A stretch of DNA of 64,000 nt, taken from JACCXE01 sp963718605. Lineage in GTDB: Bacteria; Actinomycetota; Acidimicrobiia; Acidimicrobiales; JACCXE01. Below the pieces are notes generated by a model that made no database searches, had not been told where the DNA came from, and was given only the letters and a program-made list of their open reading frames with translations. Where the stretch lies: contig OY970363.1 of NCBI GenBank assembly GCA_963718605.1, positions 1,240,001 through 1,304,000 of the forward strand. Direction: 5' to 3'. Shown here in pieces: positions 17,443 through 25,158 of this stretch. The translations under genes were made by a program, and so were the position numbers. Positions within the stretch are counted from its first letter, which is position 1. Each line of letters starts with the position of its first letter.

Positions 17443-18485
17443 GACTCTCAGTCGGCAACGTCAAACCCTCGCGCCTCGCCGCGTTCGCGGTGATCCTCGG
17501 CGTGATCCTGCTGATTCCACAAGCGGTGCCGGTCGTGTACGTGAATGTGATCTCGCGGGCCGCGGTCTTCGGGATCATCGCCCTGTCGATGAACGTGCTG
17601 GTCGGCTACGCCGGACAGGCGTCGCTCGGCCACGCCGCGTTCCTCGGCGTCGGCGCGTTCGCGTCCGGCTATGCCCTCAGCGAACTCGGCATGCCCTTCG
17701 GCGCCGCGATGGTCGTGGCCGCGCTCGTCGGCGTGGTCGCTGCGCTCGTGCTCGGCGGCGTGGCGTTGCGCGTCAGCGGTCTCTACCTCGCGCTCGTCAC
17801 CATCGCGTTCGGCCTCTTCGCACAAGAGACCCTGTTCAACATCCGCTTTCTCACCGGCGGCGGCGCCGGACAGGTCGCCCCCCGGCCGTCGCTGTTCAGC
17901 GGCGACGTGGCTTACACGTACCTGTGCATCGGCGTGCTCTTTCTCGTGCTGATCTTCGACTGGCGCCTGCTCGCGAGCAGGCCGGGCCGGGCGATCCAAG
18001 CGCTGCGCGACGACGAGCGGGTCGCCGCATCGTGGGGTATCGACGTCACCGGCCACAAGCTGATGGCGTTCGTGATTTCCGGCGCGCTCGCCGGCATCGG
18101 CGGCGCGTTGTTCGCGTCGATCGAACAAATCGTTTCCAAAGAAGACTTCGGCCTCAGCCTGTCGATCACGTTCCTGCTGATGACGGTGGTCGGAGGCGCT
18201 GGCAACCGCTGGGGGGTCATGCAAGGGGGCGTGCTCTTCGCGGTATTGCCCACGCTGCTCGATCGCACCCACGCGAACTTCCACGTGTTCCCGTTCACCG
18301 CGCTCAGTGCGACGTGGGAGCCCGCGATTGGCGCCATCTTGTTGCTGCTCACCCTCACGCTGTTCCCGGGCGGCATCGCGCAACAGCAAGGCGCGCTGAT
18401 GAGTTGGCTCGGCGGTGGGCCGTTCAAGCGCGACCCCGACGCGCACACCCCAGCGCAGGGAGGAGGCATGGGTGCCCGGCCGTGA
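17439..18485 (+). CDS. livM: Branched-chain amino acid ABC transporter permease (LivM type)
   Basis: A 348-residue permease. AIIALSMNVLVGYAGQ-like sequence (IALSMNVLVGYAGQASLGHA) near residue 48 is the LivM hallmark, followed by GRAIQALRDDERVAASWGID (the EAA-like coupling loop) and GGAGNRWGVMQGGVLF. ATGA overlap with livH. The last 14 bases overlap livG. The second channel subunit of the importer. Confidence 0.92.
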   Translation: MRLSVGNVKPSRLAAFAVILGVILLIPQAVPVVYVNVISRAAVFGIIALSMNVLVGYAGQASLGHAAFLGVGAFASGYALSELGMPFGAAMVVAALVGVVAALVLGGVALRVSGLYLALVTIAFGLFAQETLFNIRFLTGGGAGQVAPRPSLFSGDVAYTYLCIGVLFLVLIFDWRLLASRPGRAIQALRDDERVAASWGIDVTGHKLMAFVISGALAGIGGALFASIEQIVSKEDFGLSLSITFLLMTVVGGAGNRWGVMQGGVLFAVLPTLLDRTHANFHVFPFTALSATWEPAIGAILLLLTLTLFPGGIAQQQGALMSWLGGGPFKRDPDAHTPAQGGGMGARP

Positions 18486-19269
18486 CCTAACCGATCCGCT
18501 GCTAGAGACCGATTCGGTCGGCATCCGCTTCGGGGGCCTACAAGCGCTGTCCGACGTGACGCTGCAAGTGGGACCCGGCGAGATCGTCGGCATCCTCGGG
18601 CCGAACGGCGCTGGCAAGACCACGCTGTTCAACTGCGTGTCGGGCTTCTACACACCAACGCGCGGAAAGATCCGCCTGTTCGGCGACGACGTCACTGCGC
18701 TCAAGCCCGAGGCGCGCGCGCAACGCGGCCTGGGCCGCACCTTCCAGAACGTCGGCCTCGTTCGTAGCTTCACCGTGCTCGAGAATCTCATCGTCGCCCA
18801 GCACGTCAGCGTGCGCTCCAACGGCTTGTCGTCGATCCTGGGCACGCCCGCGGCGCGCCGAGAAGAGAAGTTGTTGCGCAAGCGGGCCGACGATGTCTTG
18901 GAGTTCATGGGCATCGGCCACATGCGGGACCGGTCCATTAGCGGTCTGCCCTACGGCACGCTCAAGATGGTCGAAGTCGCCGCGGTGCTGGCCACCGACC
19001 CCTCGGTGCTCATGCTCGACGAACCGCTGGCCGGCGCGAGCGGTGAAGAGGGCAGCGCCTTCTGCGACCGCGTCGAGCAGATGCGCGACGAACTCGGCCT
19101 GTCGATCATCCTCATCGAGCACCACGTGCCGCTGGTCTTGCGCACGTCGGACTACGTGTACGTCCTGAACTTCGGCGCGCTGCTGGCCGAAGGCGTGCCC
19201 GACGAAGTGCGCGACAACGTCGCAGTAGCCGAGGCCTACATGGGCGAGGGGGCGAGCACCCTTGCCTGA
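18472..19269 (+). CDS. livG: Branched-chain amino acid ABC transporter ATP-binding protein (LivG type)
   Basis: A 265-residue ATPase. Walker A GPNGAGKTTL near residue 44, LGRTFQNVGLVRSFTVLENL (Q-loop and LivG-specific stretch), Walker B SVLMLDEPLAGASGEE, and switch His in LIEHHVPLV. The usual signature motif is replaced by the LivG-type GLPYGTLKMVEVAAVL. I chose GTG at 18472 because GGAGG lies 5-6 nt before it. Overlaps livM by 14 and livF by 8 bases. Confidence 0.92.
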   Translation: MPGRDLTDPLLETDSVGIRFGGLQALSDVTLQVGPGEIVGILGPNGAGKTTLFNCVSGFYTPTRGKIRLFGDDVTALKPEARAQRGLGRTFQNVGLVRSFTVLENLIVAQHVSVRSNGLSSILGTPAARREEKLLRKRADDVLEFMGIGHMRDRSISGLPYGTLKMVEVAAVLATDPSVLMLDEPLAGASGEEGSAFCDRVEQMRDELGLSIILIEHHVPLVLRTSDYVYVLNFGALLAEGVPDEVRDNVAVAEAYMGEGASTLA

Positions 19270-19975
19270 CGCCATGGTCGAACTCGACGACCTCACGGCC
19301 GGATACGGCGCGCTGCCCGTGCTGCACGGATTCTCGATCTCGGTCGAGCCGGGTCACGTTGCCGTGCTGCTCGGTTTGAACGGCGCCGGCAAGTCCACCG
19401 CCGTCAAGGCGCTGTGCGGCGCGGTCACTCCGACGGGCGGCGCCATTCGCTACCGCGGCCAGGAAATCTCCGGCTGGTCGACGGCGACGTGCGTGAAGAA
19501 CGGCATCGTGATGGTGCCCGAAGGCCGTCGCGTGTTCGGCGACCTCAGCGTCGAGCGCAACCTGCAAGTCGGTTCGTGGACGCAGCGCCGTAATCACAAG
19601 TGGGTCAACGAGCAGCGCGAGCACGTGTACCGCGTGCTGCCTCGCCTCGACGAACGCCGCAGCCAGTTGGCCGGCAACCTGTCGGGCGGCGAGCAACAAA
19701 TGCTCGCCATCGGCCGCGGGCTCATGGCGAACCCGCAAGTGCTGGTGATCGACGAAGCCTCACTCGGTCTCGCGCCCGTGATCGTGAAAGAGATCCTCAA
19801 GATCGCCCGCGGCTTGGCCAACGAAGGCACCACGGTGATCCTGGTCGAGCAAAACGTGGGCGCCCTCGAGGTGGCCGACGTCGGCTTCTTCGTCGATCAG
19901 GGCGTGGTTACCGCGACGCTGCGCGGCAAGCAGTTGCACGACGGCGACCGCATCCGGTCGCTGTATCTCGGCTAG
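19262..19975 (+). CDS. livF: Branched-chain amino acid ABC transporter ATP-binding protein (LivF type)
   Basis: A 237-residue ATPase, the second nucleotide-binding subunit. Walker A GLNGAGKSTAVKAL, then GIVMVPEGRRVFGDLSVERN (a LivF hallmark), signature LSGGEQQMLAIGR, Walker B VLVIDEASLGLAP and switch VEQNV. TTG at 19262 is preferred over ATG 19274 because GAGGGGG is 8 nt upstream of it. Last gene of the Liv operon. Confidence 0.92.
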   Translation: MPDAMVELDDLTAGYGALPVLHGFSISVEPGHVAVLLGLNGAGKSTAVKALCGAVTPTGGAIRYRGQEISGWSTATCVKNGIVMVPEGRRVFGDLSVERNLQVGSWTQRRNHKWVNEQREHVYRVLPRLDERRSQLAGNLSGGEQQMLAIGRGLMANPQVLVIDEASLGLAPVIVKEILKIARGLANEGTTVILVEQNVGALEVADVGFFVDQGVVTATLRGKQLHDGDRIRSLYLG

Positions 19976-19979
19976 CTGA

Positions 19980-20291
19980 TTAGCTGGCTTTGCGCGTGCG
20001 CGTCGGGCGTGCGACGGCTTCTTTGATCTCGGTGTCGCGGGTTTCGAGCATGGTCTCGAGGCGGTTCAACAACTCGGCCTGATCGGCGCGACGGGCCTGC
20101 ACGTTGATGACGGTGAGGCCGGAGCCGACGAGCGCGAGCCCGGTCAGCCCGCCGGAAAACAGGTACGGCAGCTGGCCCTGAACGAAGTCCTTGCCCGCCG
20201 CGCCGTTCCAGGCGAGGAACAGTGCGATGAAGCCGGCGACGACAAGCAGTACGCCGACGCTGACGGGAGAACTGCTGGCCCACTTACGCAT
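19980..20291 (-). CDS. Small membrane protein with coiled-coil tail
   Basis: 103 residues, no family recognised. Two hydrophobic helices (VSVGVLLVVAGFIALFLAW at about 10-28; YLFSGGLTGLALVGSGLTVI at about 43-62) are followed by a charged, coiled-coil-like cytosolic tail (LLNRLETMLETRDTEIKEAV) and a basic end. Lies 7 nt downstream of the amino acid ABC ATPase on the same strand and convergent with livF. Real rather than spurious because of the clean topology and codon use. Confidence 0.75.
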   Translation of the reverse strand: MRKWASSSPVSVGVLLVVAGFIALFLAWNGAAGKDFVQGQLPYLFSGGLTGLALVGSGLTVINVQARRADQAELLNRLETMLETRDTEIKEAVARPTRTRKAS

Positions 20292-20298
20292 GCCTGAA

Positions 20299-21070
20299 TT
20301 AGAGCACTTTCGAGAGGAACGATCTGGTCCTTGGCTCCTGCGGGCTGGTCAGCAACGCCTTCGGAGTGCCCCGTTCCACGACCACGCCCTCGTCGATGAA
20401 GACCATCTGATCGCCGACCTCGCGCGCGAAACCCATCTCGTGGGTCACGACCACCATCGTCATGCCGTCCCTGGCCAGCTGCTTCATCGCGTCGAGCACC
20501 TCGCCGACCAACTCAGGATCAAGAGCACTGGTCGGCTCGTCGAAGAGCATCAGCTTCGGTTCCATCGCGAGCGCGCGTGCGATCGCGACGCGTTGTTGTT
20601 GTCCGCCGGACAACTGCGCGGGATAGGCGCCGGCGCGGTCGGCGAGGCCGACGCGGTCGAGCAGTTGGCGGCCGCGTGCCTCAGCCGCGACGCGGTGCTC
20701 ACCGCGCACATACAAGGGAGCCTCGATGATGTTCTCCAGCGCCGTGCGGTGCGGGAACAGGTTGAAGCGCTGGAAGACCATCCCGATCTCGGACCGGCGC
20801 CGCGCTGACTTCCTTCTCGCGCAGTTCGACCAGGCGGTCGCCATCTTGGCGGTAACCGATCAACTCGCCGTCCACGAGCAGCAGCCCGGCGTTGATGCGT
20901 TCGAGGTGATTGATGCATCGCAGGAAGGTCGACTTGCCCGAACCAGACGGCCCGATGATCACCGCGACTTCACCGCGAGCCACGTCGAGGTCGATGCCGC
21001 GCAGCACTTCGGTGCGCCCGAAGCGCTTGTGCACGCCCGCGGCGTGCAGCATCGGCGTAGGTCCACTCAT
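20299..21070 (-). CDS. Polar amino acid ABC transporter ATP-binding protein, one frameshift
   Basis: GlnQ/HisP-type ATPase. The N-terminal frame carries Walker A GPSGSGKSTFLRCINHLE and ends its meaning near VELREKEVSA. The C-terminal frame resumes at RSEIGMVFQRFNLFPHRTAL and carries the signature LSGGQQQRVAIARALAM, Walker B LMLFDEPTSALDPE and VVTHEMGFAREV. The join is near 20800-20806, where one extra base (GG for G) restores a normal protein of about 255 residues. Probably a consensus error. ATGA overlap with the permease gene upstream. Confidence 0.85.
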
Positions 21071-21966
21071 CGCCGGAACGCCCGACCGTATTTGCGTTCC
21101 AGGAAGTACTGGCCGATTGACGCGATGGTCGTCAGCACGAGGTACCAGATGCTGGCCACGATCAGCAGCGGCAGGACCTTGAGGTTGGTCGAGTAGATGT
21201 CGCCCGAGCGGCGCAGCAGTTCGCCATACGTAACCACTGACGCGAGCGACGACGTCTTGAGCATCGCGATGAACTCGTTGCCCGTCGGCGGCAGGATCAC
21301 GCGCATCGCCTGCGGCAAGACGATGCGGCGCATCGACATGCGCGACGTCATCCCGAGCGCGGACGCGGCCTCAACTTGTCCATCGTCGACGGAAAGGATG
21401 CCGGCGCGGATGATCTCGGCCATGTAGGCGCCTTCATTGAGGCCCAAGCCGATAAGCGCCGCCGTGAACGGCGTCATGAACTCGACCATTGGCGTGGTGA
21501 ACAACACCACGTGCGTGAAGGGGACTTGGAGTGTGAGGTTGTGGAACACCGACGGGACGCCGTTGAACCAGAAGAACAACTGCACGATCACCGGGGTGCC
21601 CCGGAAGAACCAGATGTAGAACGACGAGATCACACCGAATACCGGGTTCTTCGACATGCGCCCGACGGCGAACACCAGCCCGAGCGCGAGCCCCACCAAC
21701 TGGGCCAGCACCGACAAGATGATGGTGTTGCGCAGGCCTTCCAGGATCAGCGCGTTGAACTGGTACTTCCGGATCGTGGCAACGTCGAAGAAGTCCGCAT
21801 TGACCGCGGACACCACCAGCCACACGACCACGAGCGCGACGGCCGCCGCGCTGATCCACCGTCCCCAGTGTCGCTCCGCGACGGAACGGATCTCAGTAGG
21901 TGTCTCGGTAACTACGCGCCGCCGTTGAGCGCGGCGGTCTTCAACGCGCCGGCGGTGACGTTCCAC
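21067..21966 (-). CDS. Polar amino acid ABC transporter permease (HisM/GlnP type)
   Basis: A 299-residue permease. TM1 is at about residues 37-55 (ISAAAVALVVVWLVVSAV); ILEGLRNTIILSVLAQLVGL starts the transport domain; the EAA loop is ALGMTSRMSMRRIVLPQAMR with GNEFIAMLKTSSLASVV after it. The only good start is ATG 21966, which overlaps the end of the binding-protein gene by 55 bases; no ATG, GTG or TTG lies between that and the first helix. This is unusual and may mean translational coupling. Confidence 0.88.
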   Translation of the reverse strand: MERHRRRVEDRRAQRRRVVTETPTEIRSVAERHWGRWISAAAVALVVVWLVVSAVNADFFDVATIRKYQFNALILEGLRNTIILSVLAQLVGLALGLVFAVGRMSKNPVFGVISSFYIWFFRGTPVIVQLFFWFNGVPSVFHNLTLQVPFTHVVLFTTPMVEFMTPFTAALIGLGLNEGAYMAEIIRAGILSVDDGQVEAASALGMTSRMSMRRIVLPQAMRVILPPTGNEFIAMLKTSSLASVVTYGELLRRSGDIYSTNLKVLPLLIVASIWYLVLTTIASIGQYFLERKYGRAFRR

Positions 21967-22811
21967 TTGGCCAGGATCTCGTCGTAGCGGCCCGACGCGA
22001 TGATCGCTTTCAGCGCGTTTTGCAGCGCGTCGCGCAACGCCGGCTGCGTGCTCGGCACCGCGATGCCATACGGGCCCGAGCCGATCTGTTCACCGGCGAC
22101 CTCGAAGTCCTTACCGTTGTTCGAGGTGAGCGCGTTGTACGCGGCCACCGGGAAGTCCTCCAGGTTGGCCACGGCGCGACCGTTCAGTACCTGCTGCACC
22201 GCGTCGGCGTCCTTTTCGAAGGTCAGCACTTCGAGCGGCTTGCCGGACGCGGCGCACTTGGTCACTTGCGGGCCGAGGATGTCGGTCTCCTGCACCGTGC
22301 CCTTCTGCACTGCGACGGTCGTGCCGCACAGGCTGTCGACCGACTCGATCTTCTTGGGGTTGCCCTTCTTCACCAGCATCGAACTGCCGGCGAGGAAGTA
22401 GTCGATGAAGTCCACGCCGTTGCCGCGCCGTTCGGACGTGTCGTTCATCGCCGACATGATGATGTCGTAGCGACCCGAGTTCAGTGAGCCAATCAGACCC
22501 TTGAAGTCCGTGTCGTTCGTGAACTTGAAGGTGACGCCGAGTTCTTTGCCCATGGCCTGCGCGATGTCCCAGTCGACGCCGTGAATCGTCTTGGTGCCTT
22601 CCTCGTAGAACTCGATCGGCGGATATTCGATGTCCGAGCCCACGCGGATCACGCCGCTTTTCTGGATCGAGTCCGGCAGCGTTTTGCCGAGCGCCGTGAG
22701 CTCAACCGCGGCTTTCTTGTCGCCGTCGCTATCGCTGCCGCACGCCGCGCCGAGGCTCGCGAGCAACGCCACGACCACCACGAGTGTCTTCATACGAACG
22801 AGTCGCTTCAT
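21912..22811 (-). CDS. Amino acid ABC transporter substrate-binding lipoprotein
   Basis: About 299 residues. Lipobox LLASLGAAC with the lipidated Cys at about residue 23, then a SBP_bac_3 domain: SGVIRVGSDIEYPPIEFYEE, then GVDWDIAQAMGKELGV and SLNSGRYDIIMSAMNDTSER. Such proteins bind glutamine, glutamate, arginine or similar amino acids. The arginine/glutamate catabolic genes nearby make those reasonable ligands. The start is ATG 22811, or 22793 (the second ATG, just before the hydrophobic stretch). Confidence 0.9.
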   Translation of the reverse strand: MKRLVRMKTLVVVVALLASLGAACGSDSDGDKKAAVELTALGKTLPDSIQKSGVIRVGSDIEYPPIEFYEEGTKTIHGVDWDIAQAMGKELGVTFKFTNDTDFKGLIGSLNSGRYDIIMSAMNDTSERRGNGVDFIDYFLAGSSMLVKKGNPKKIESVDSLCGTTVAVQKGTVQETDILGPQVTKCAASGKPLEVLTFEKDADAVQQVLNGRAVANLEDFPVAAYNALTSNNGKDFEVAGEQIGSGPYGIAVPSTQPALRDALQNALKAIIASGRYDEILAKWNVTAGALKTAALNGGA

Positions 22812-22858
22812 GCCGAGTAGTTGAGCACGCAGCCGCGCAACCGCGCCGGAATCCCGCG

Positions 22859-23257
22859 TTACGGGACGACGACTTCGCAACGAATGCCGGGCGCGCGGGC
22901 CAGGCGCGCATCGACAGTGATGAGCGGAGAATCGAGCCGTTCCGCCAGCGCCACATAGGACGCGTCGTATGCCGTGAGGTTGTGCCGCAGCGCCCAAACG
23001 CGATCCGCATACTCGTACATCGCCCAGTACTCAATTTCGAGTTCGAGCACGTCCGCTATCGCCTCGACGGCCCGCTCGCCCGAGATGAAGGACTGCAACT
23101 CCGCGTTCCGAAGGGCCTGGACCGTTTCGAACAAGGCCAGATGGGGAGCGTGCACATTCGCACCGTCGAGCGCGGTCGCCACTTCGATGCTGCGGTCACC
23201 GCCCACGAGCAACTCGACAAGAGCCGACGCGTCGCAGACGAGATCAGTGCGAGGCAC
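22859..23257 (-). CDS. vapC: PIN-domain ribonuclease toxin (VapC type)
   Basis: A 132-residue PIN domain. Acidic metal-binding residues: Asp in LVCDASALVELL (about residue 9), Glu in LALFETVQALR (about 44), Asp in TAYDASYVALAE (about 97) and Asp in LITVDARLARA (about 114). The order and spacing are typical of VapC toxins, which cleave tRNA or rRNA. Overlaps the antitoxin gene by 14 bases, the usual arrangement. Confidence 0.9.
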   Translation of the reverse strand: MPRTDLVCDASALVELLVGGDRSIEVATALDGANVHAPHLALFETVQALRNAELQSFISGERAVEAIADVLELEIEYWAMYEYADRVWALRHNLTAYDASYVALAERLDSPLITVDARLARAPGIRCEVVVP

Positions 23258-23483
23258 GGTCCTGCCGAATCAACTCGACGGTTCGCTCTCGCGAGAGACC
23301 CGGACGCGAACGGTTCCTCGCCACGATTCGCGCGAGGACGTCGTCTGACGTTTGTCGCGATCCGATCTCGATCAACTCGCGCAGGAGGTATTGCTGCATC
23401 GATTGACCGAGTCTCGCCGCGCGGGCGGCTAACTCGTCACGGGTCTTCTCGGGAACATCGCGAACCGTTATGGCAACACCCAT
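23244..23483 (-). CDS. vapB: Ribbon-helix-helix antitoxin (VapB/FitA type)
   Basis: 79 residues. The N-terminal ITVRDVPEKTRDELAARAAR is the FitA-like ribbon-helix-helix DNA-binding segment, followed by LGQSMQQYLLRELIEIG. The C-terminal part, rich in charge, should wrap and inhibit the toxin. ATG 23483 has TACTAT (23490-23495, minus strand) 6 nt upstream as a leaderless -10 box, and TGCA-containing inverted repeats around it are the likely autoregulatory operator. Confidence 0.88.
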   Translation of the reverse strand: MGVAITVRDVPEKTRDELAARAARLGQSMQQYLLRELIEIGSRQTSDDVLARIVARNRSRPGLSRERTVELIRQDRASH

Positions 23484-23491
23484 GCCTGCAT

Positions 23492-23525
23492 AGTAGCTGC
23501 ATTTTGCAGGCGAAGTGCAGCTACT
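23492..23525 (-). promoter_or_regulatory. vapBC promoter/operator and hairpin at the end of the enoyl-CoA hydratase gene
   Basis: AGTAGCTGCA (23492-23501) and TGCAGCTACT (23516-23525) form a 10-bp stem that includes the stop of the upstream gene. Inside it CTGCA-AAA-TGCAG (minus strand) forms a competing palindrome. On the minus strand TACTAT starts at 23495 and precedes the antitoxin ATG. The element can work as a terminator in RNA and as an operator in DNA. Confidence 0.5.
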
Positions 23526-24342
23526 TGCGTTTGTACTCCGGGGGGCGCTTCTGGAGGAACGCGGCGGCGGCTTCTTGTTGGTCGGACGCGTAGGACGACA
23601 GGATCTGCGTGCGGTTCTCGAGGTCGATGCCGGCCTGGAGGCTGCCCACCTCGCGGTTGGCCCACGACACTTCCTTGGTCATCCACACACCGAACGGCGA
23701 GTTCGCCGTGATCTGGTGCGCGACGTTGAGCGCCGAGTTCACCGCCTCACCGTCGGGCACCACTTCACTCACGAGGCCGTACTTGTCGGCCTCGGCCGCG
23801 CTGATGAGCCGGCCCGTCAACATCATCTCGGTGGCCCGCGACGCGCCGATGAGCCGCGGCAGCAACCAGCTCACGCCGACGTCGCAGCCGGACAGACCGA
23901 TGCGCACGAACGCCACGTTGAACCGAGCGCTCTCGCTGCACACGCGCACGTCCGAGGCGAGCGCGAGCGCGAGTCCGCCGCCCGCGCACGGGCCGTTCAC
24001 CGCGGCGATCACAGGCTGGCGCAGCGCCCGCAGGCGCGGGATCAGTCCCGCGATGTGTTGTTGCACGGCGAGCCCACTCGCCGGCCCGCCCCAACCCTTC
24101 TGTCGCGGCGCGGAACCAAAGCCGGTGAGGTCGAGGCCGGCGCAGAAGCCCCGTCCCGCGCCGGTGAGGACCACCACACGGCACTCCGGGTCGTCCTCGA
24201 TCTCGTCGCAGCGTTCGTAGAGCCGGCCGACGAGTTCGTCGTTCATGGCGTTCAACTTGTCGGGGCGATTTAACGTGAGCTGCGTGATCTCGGGGCTGAG
24301 CTTTTCGAGCAGCACGGTGTCGGCGGAGTCGGTCGAGGCCAT
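23521..24342 (-). CDS. Enoyl-CoA hydratase/isomerase family protein
   Basis: A 273-residue crotonase. LNRPDKLNAMNDELVGRL starts the fold; RGFCAGLDLTGFG and NGPCAGGGLALALASDVRV form the two oxyanion-hole loops; GCDVGVSWLLPRL contains the position of the catalytic acid. It hydrates or isomerises an enoyl-CoA. I prefer the second ATG (24342), about 8 nt after AGGAAA; the first is at 24348. Divergent from PhyH copy 5 by a 36-nt gap. Confidence 0.9.
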   Translation of the reverse strand: MASTDSADTVLLEKLSPEITQLTLNRPDKLNAMNDELVGRLYERCDEIEDDPECRVVVLTGAGRGFCAGLDLTGFGSAPRQKGWGGPASGLAVQQHIAGLIPRLRALRQPVIAAVNGPCAGGGLALALASDVRVCSESARFNVAFVRIGLSGCDVGVSWLLPRLIGASRATEMMLTGRLISAAEADKYGLVSEVVPDGEAVNSALNVAHQITANSPFGVWMTKEVSWANREVGSLQAGIDLENRTQILSSYASDQQEAAAAFLQKRPPEYKRK

Positions 24343-24378
24343 TGTCATTTTCCTAACAGGTCGCTACGGTAAATAGCC

Positions 24379-25158
24379 GTGACACCAGCACTCACAGCCG
24401 AACAGCGGCAGGCGTATAAGACCGACGGGTTTATCAAGATCGCGGGCTTCGCGTCGCAAACTGTCTGCGACGCGATGTTGCAGAGTGTGATCGAGATCTC
24501 CGAGCGCAAGGCGGCCGACGGGTGGGACGCGGGCGCCGGGCTGCTGCTACCCGAGGCGAATCTGCGCGGCAACGAGGGCAAGCCGGCCGAACTCGTCTCA
24601 AAAATTTTCAAGCTGCACCGCGAGCCGGTATTCAACGAGTTCGCGGTGAGCGACGCTGTCACCGCGATCGCCGCGCAATTGATCGAGGAGCGCGACATCG
24701 ACTGCTTCTTGTCGCAGTTCATCTTCAAGAACCCTGGCGCGTGGGGCCAGCCCTGGCACCAGGACAGCTACTACTTCCCGTTCGATCCGCACGGCCCCGT
24801 CGTCGGAATCTGGCTGGCCGTCACGGCGGCCACGCTCGAGAACGGTTGCCTGCACGTGTTGCCCGGCAGCAACCACCAGCCCATCCACGAACACATCGAG
24901 GACCGCCGCCCCGGCGCCAACCTCGGCTACGTCGAGATCGTCGATCACGACATGAGCGACGCGATCCCCGTCCTCATGGACCCGGGCGATCTACTCGTCT
25001 TCGACAGCCACTTGATGCACCGCTCGACCGACAACGAGTCCGCCGGGCTGCGCGCCGCGATGGTGTACCACTACGCGCAGGCGGGCACGGTCGACCGTTC
25101 GAACAACTTGGTCAACGACTGGATGCCGGCGCGACGCTCCGAATCGGTCAGCGCCTGA
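24379..25158 (+). CDS. Phytanoyl-CoA dioxygenase (PhyH) family protein, copy 5
   Basis: Fe(II)/2-oxoglutarate oxygenase of 259 residues. QPWHQDSYYFPFDP holds the iron His and Asp, NGCLHVLPGSNHQP follows, DSHLMHRSTDNES holds the second His and LRAAMVYHY the Arg. GTG start with TACGGT 8 nt upstream, a leaderless -10 box. It lacks the GATACC operator, so it is not obviously in the TetR regulon. The tail overlaps the convergent putA by 11 bases. Confidence 0.9.
   Translation: MTPALTAEQRQAYKTDGFIKIAGFASQTVCDAMLQSVIEISERKAADGWDAGAGLLLPEANLRGNEGKPAELVSKIFKLHREPVFNEFAVSDAVTAIAAQLIEERDIDCFLSQFIFKNPGAWGQPWHQDSYYFPFDPHGPVVGIWLAVTAATLENGCLHVLPGSNHQPIHEHIEDRRPGANLGYVEIVDHDMSDAIPVLMDPGDLLVFDSHLMHRSTDNESAGLRAAMVYHYAQAGTVDRSNNLVNDWMPARRSESVSA

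Noticed and set aside
24350..24378. GATACC-type operator upstream of PhyH copy 5
   Set aside because: The gap has a -10-like TACGGT but no GATACC/GGTATC halves.
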